Assembly: GCA_900547015.1 (NCBI GenBank)
Contig: URFD01000106.1
Span: 1-5,410, forward strand
Reading direction: 5' to 3'
Length of the DNA stretch: 5,410 nt
Source: an uncultured Oscillospiraceae bacterium
GTDB taxonomy: Bacteria > Bacillota > Clostridia > Oscillospirales > Ruminococcaceae
In this document: positions 5,388 through 5,410 of the stretch, piece after piece
Position numbering within the stretch: the first letter of the stretch is position 1
Layout of the letters: each line of letters starts with the position of its first letter
Position numbers and translations under genes: made by a program
The notes under the pieces: generated by a model
Seen by the model: only the letters and a program-made list of their open reading frames with translations
The model's database searches: none
Told to the model about the DNA's origin: nothing

Positions 5388-5410
5388 AAAAAAACACCGG
5401 CTATTGCCGA
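5388..5410. terminator. Probable terminator cut by the right edge
   Basis: Seven A (5388-5394) precede CGGC (5398-5401 shifted by its C) that pairs with GCCG (5406-5409) around TATT. Read on the minus strand this is a hairpin followed by a T run, so it probably ends a minus-strand gene lying to the right of the window. The other flank is missing, so direction is uncertain. The stretch 5309-5387 before it shows no coding frame; the only pattern is the octamer GGATGATT at 5334 and 5371. Confidence 0.4.

Overview
The window looks like chromosomal DNA from a Gram-positive anaerobe of the class Clostridia, most likely a gut Oscillospiraceae/Butyricicoccaceae-type lineage. The evidence is moderately GC-rich coding DNA, strong AGGAGG-type ribosome binding sites, sigma-A-like promoters, strong hairpin-plus-T terminators, a NiaR-type regulator with an ECF S-component, and a PflX-like radical SAM protein. 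The genus is inference; no rRNA or other marker is present. All five larger ORFs not in shadow frames, plus one recovered with a shorter start, are intact. I see no mobile element, CRISPR array, tRNA or rRNA.

Layout. Positions 1-148 hold the 3' end of something to the left (two + strand terminators) and the shared terminator of niaR. A niacin module follows: niaR on the minus strand (149-676) and niaX on the plus strand (962-1531) diverge from a 285-bp intergenic region. That region carries one good promoter for each gene and a TGTC-AA-GACA dyad just downstream of the niaX start point. NiaR is predicted to sense nicotinate and repress niaX, which encodes the membrane S-component of an ECF niacin importer. 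A very long hairpin terminator (1550-1598) separates niaX from the convergent mrp gene.

The minus-strand mrp gene (1626-2477) encodes an Fe-S-cluster carrier ATPase of the Mrp/NBP35 family with an extra N-terminal four-cysteine motif. Its leader contains a possible 21-codon reading frame. Its promoter diverges from that of a plus-strand operon.

The plus-strand operon (2732-5279) is ansA-like asparaginase, then a TetR-family regulator, then a PflX-like radical SAM protein. Gaps are 34 and 21 bp, each gene has its own ribosome binding site, and one hairpin terminator overlaps the last stop codon. The TetR protein probably regulates this operon; what links an asparaginase to this radical SAM enzyme is unknown. 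The last 100 bp are non-coding and end inside what looks like the terminator of a gene lying to the right.

No clearly undescribed system is evident. The most useful leads are the uncharacterised radical SAM/TetR/asparaginase operon, the niaX operator and the mrp leader.
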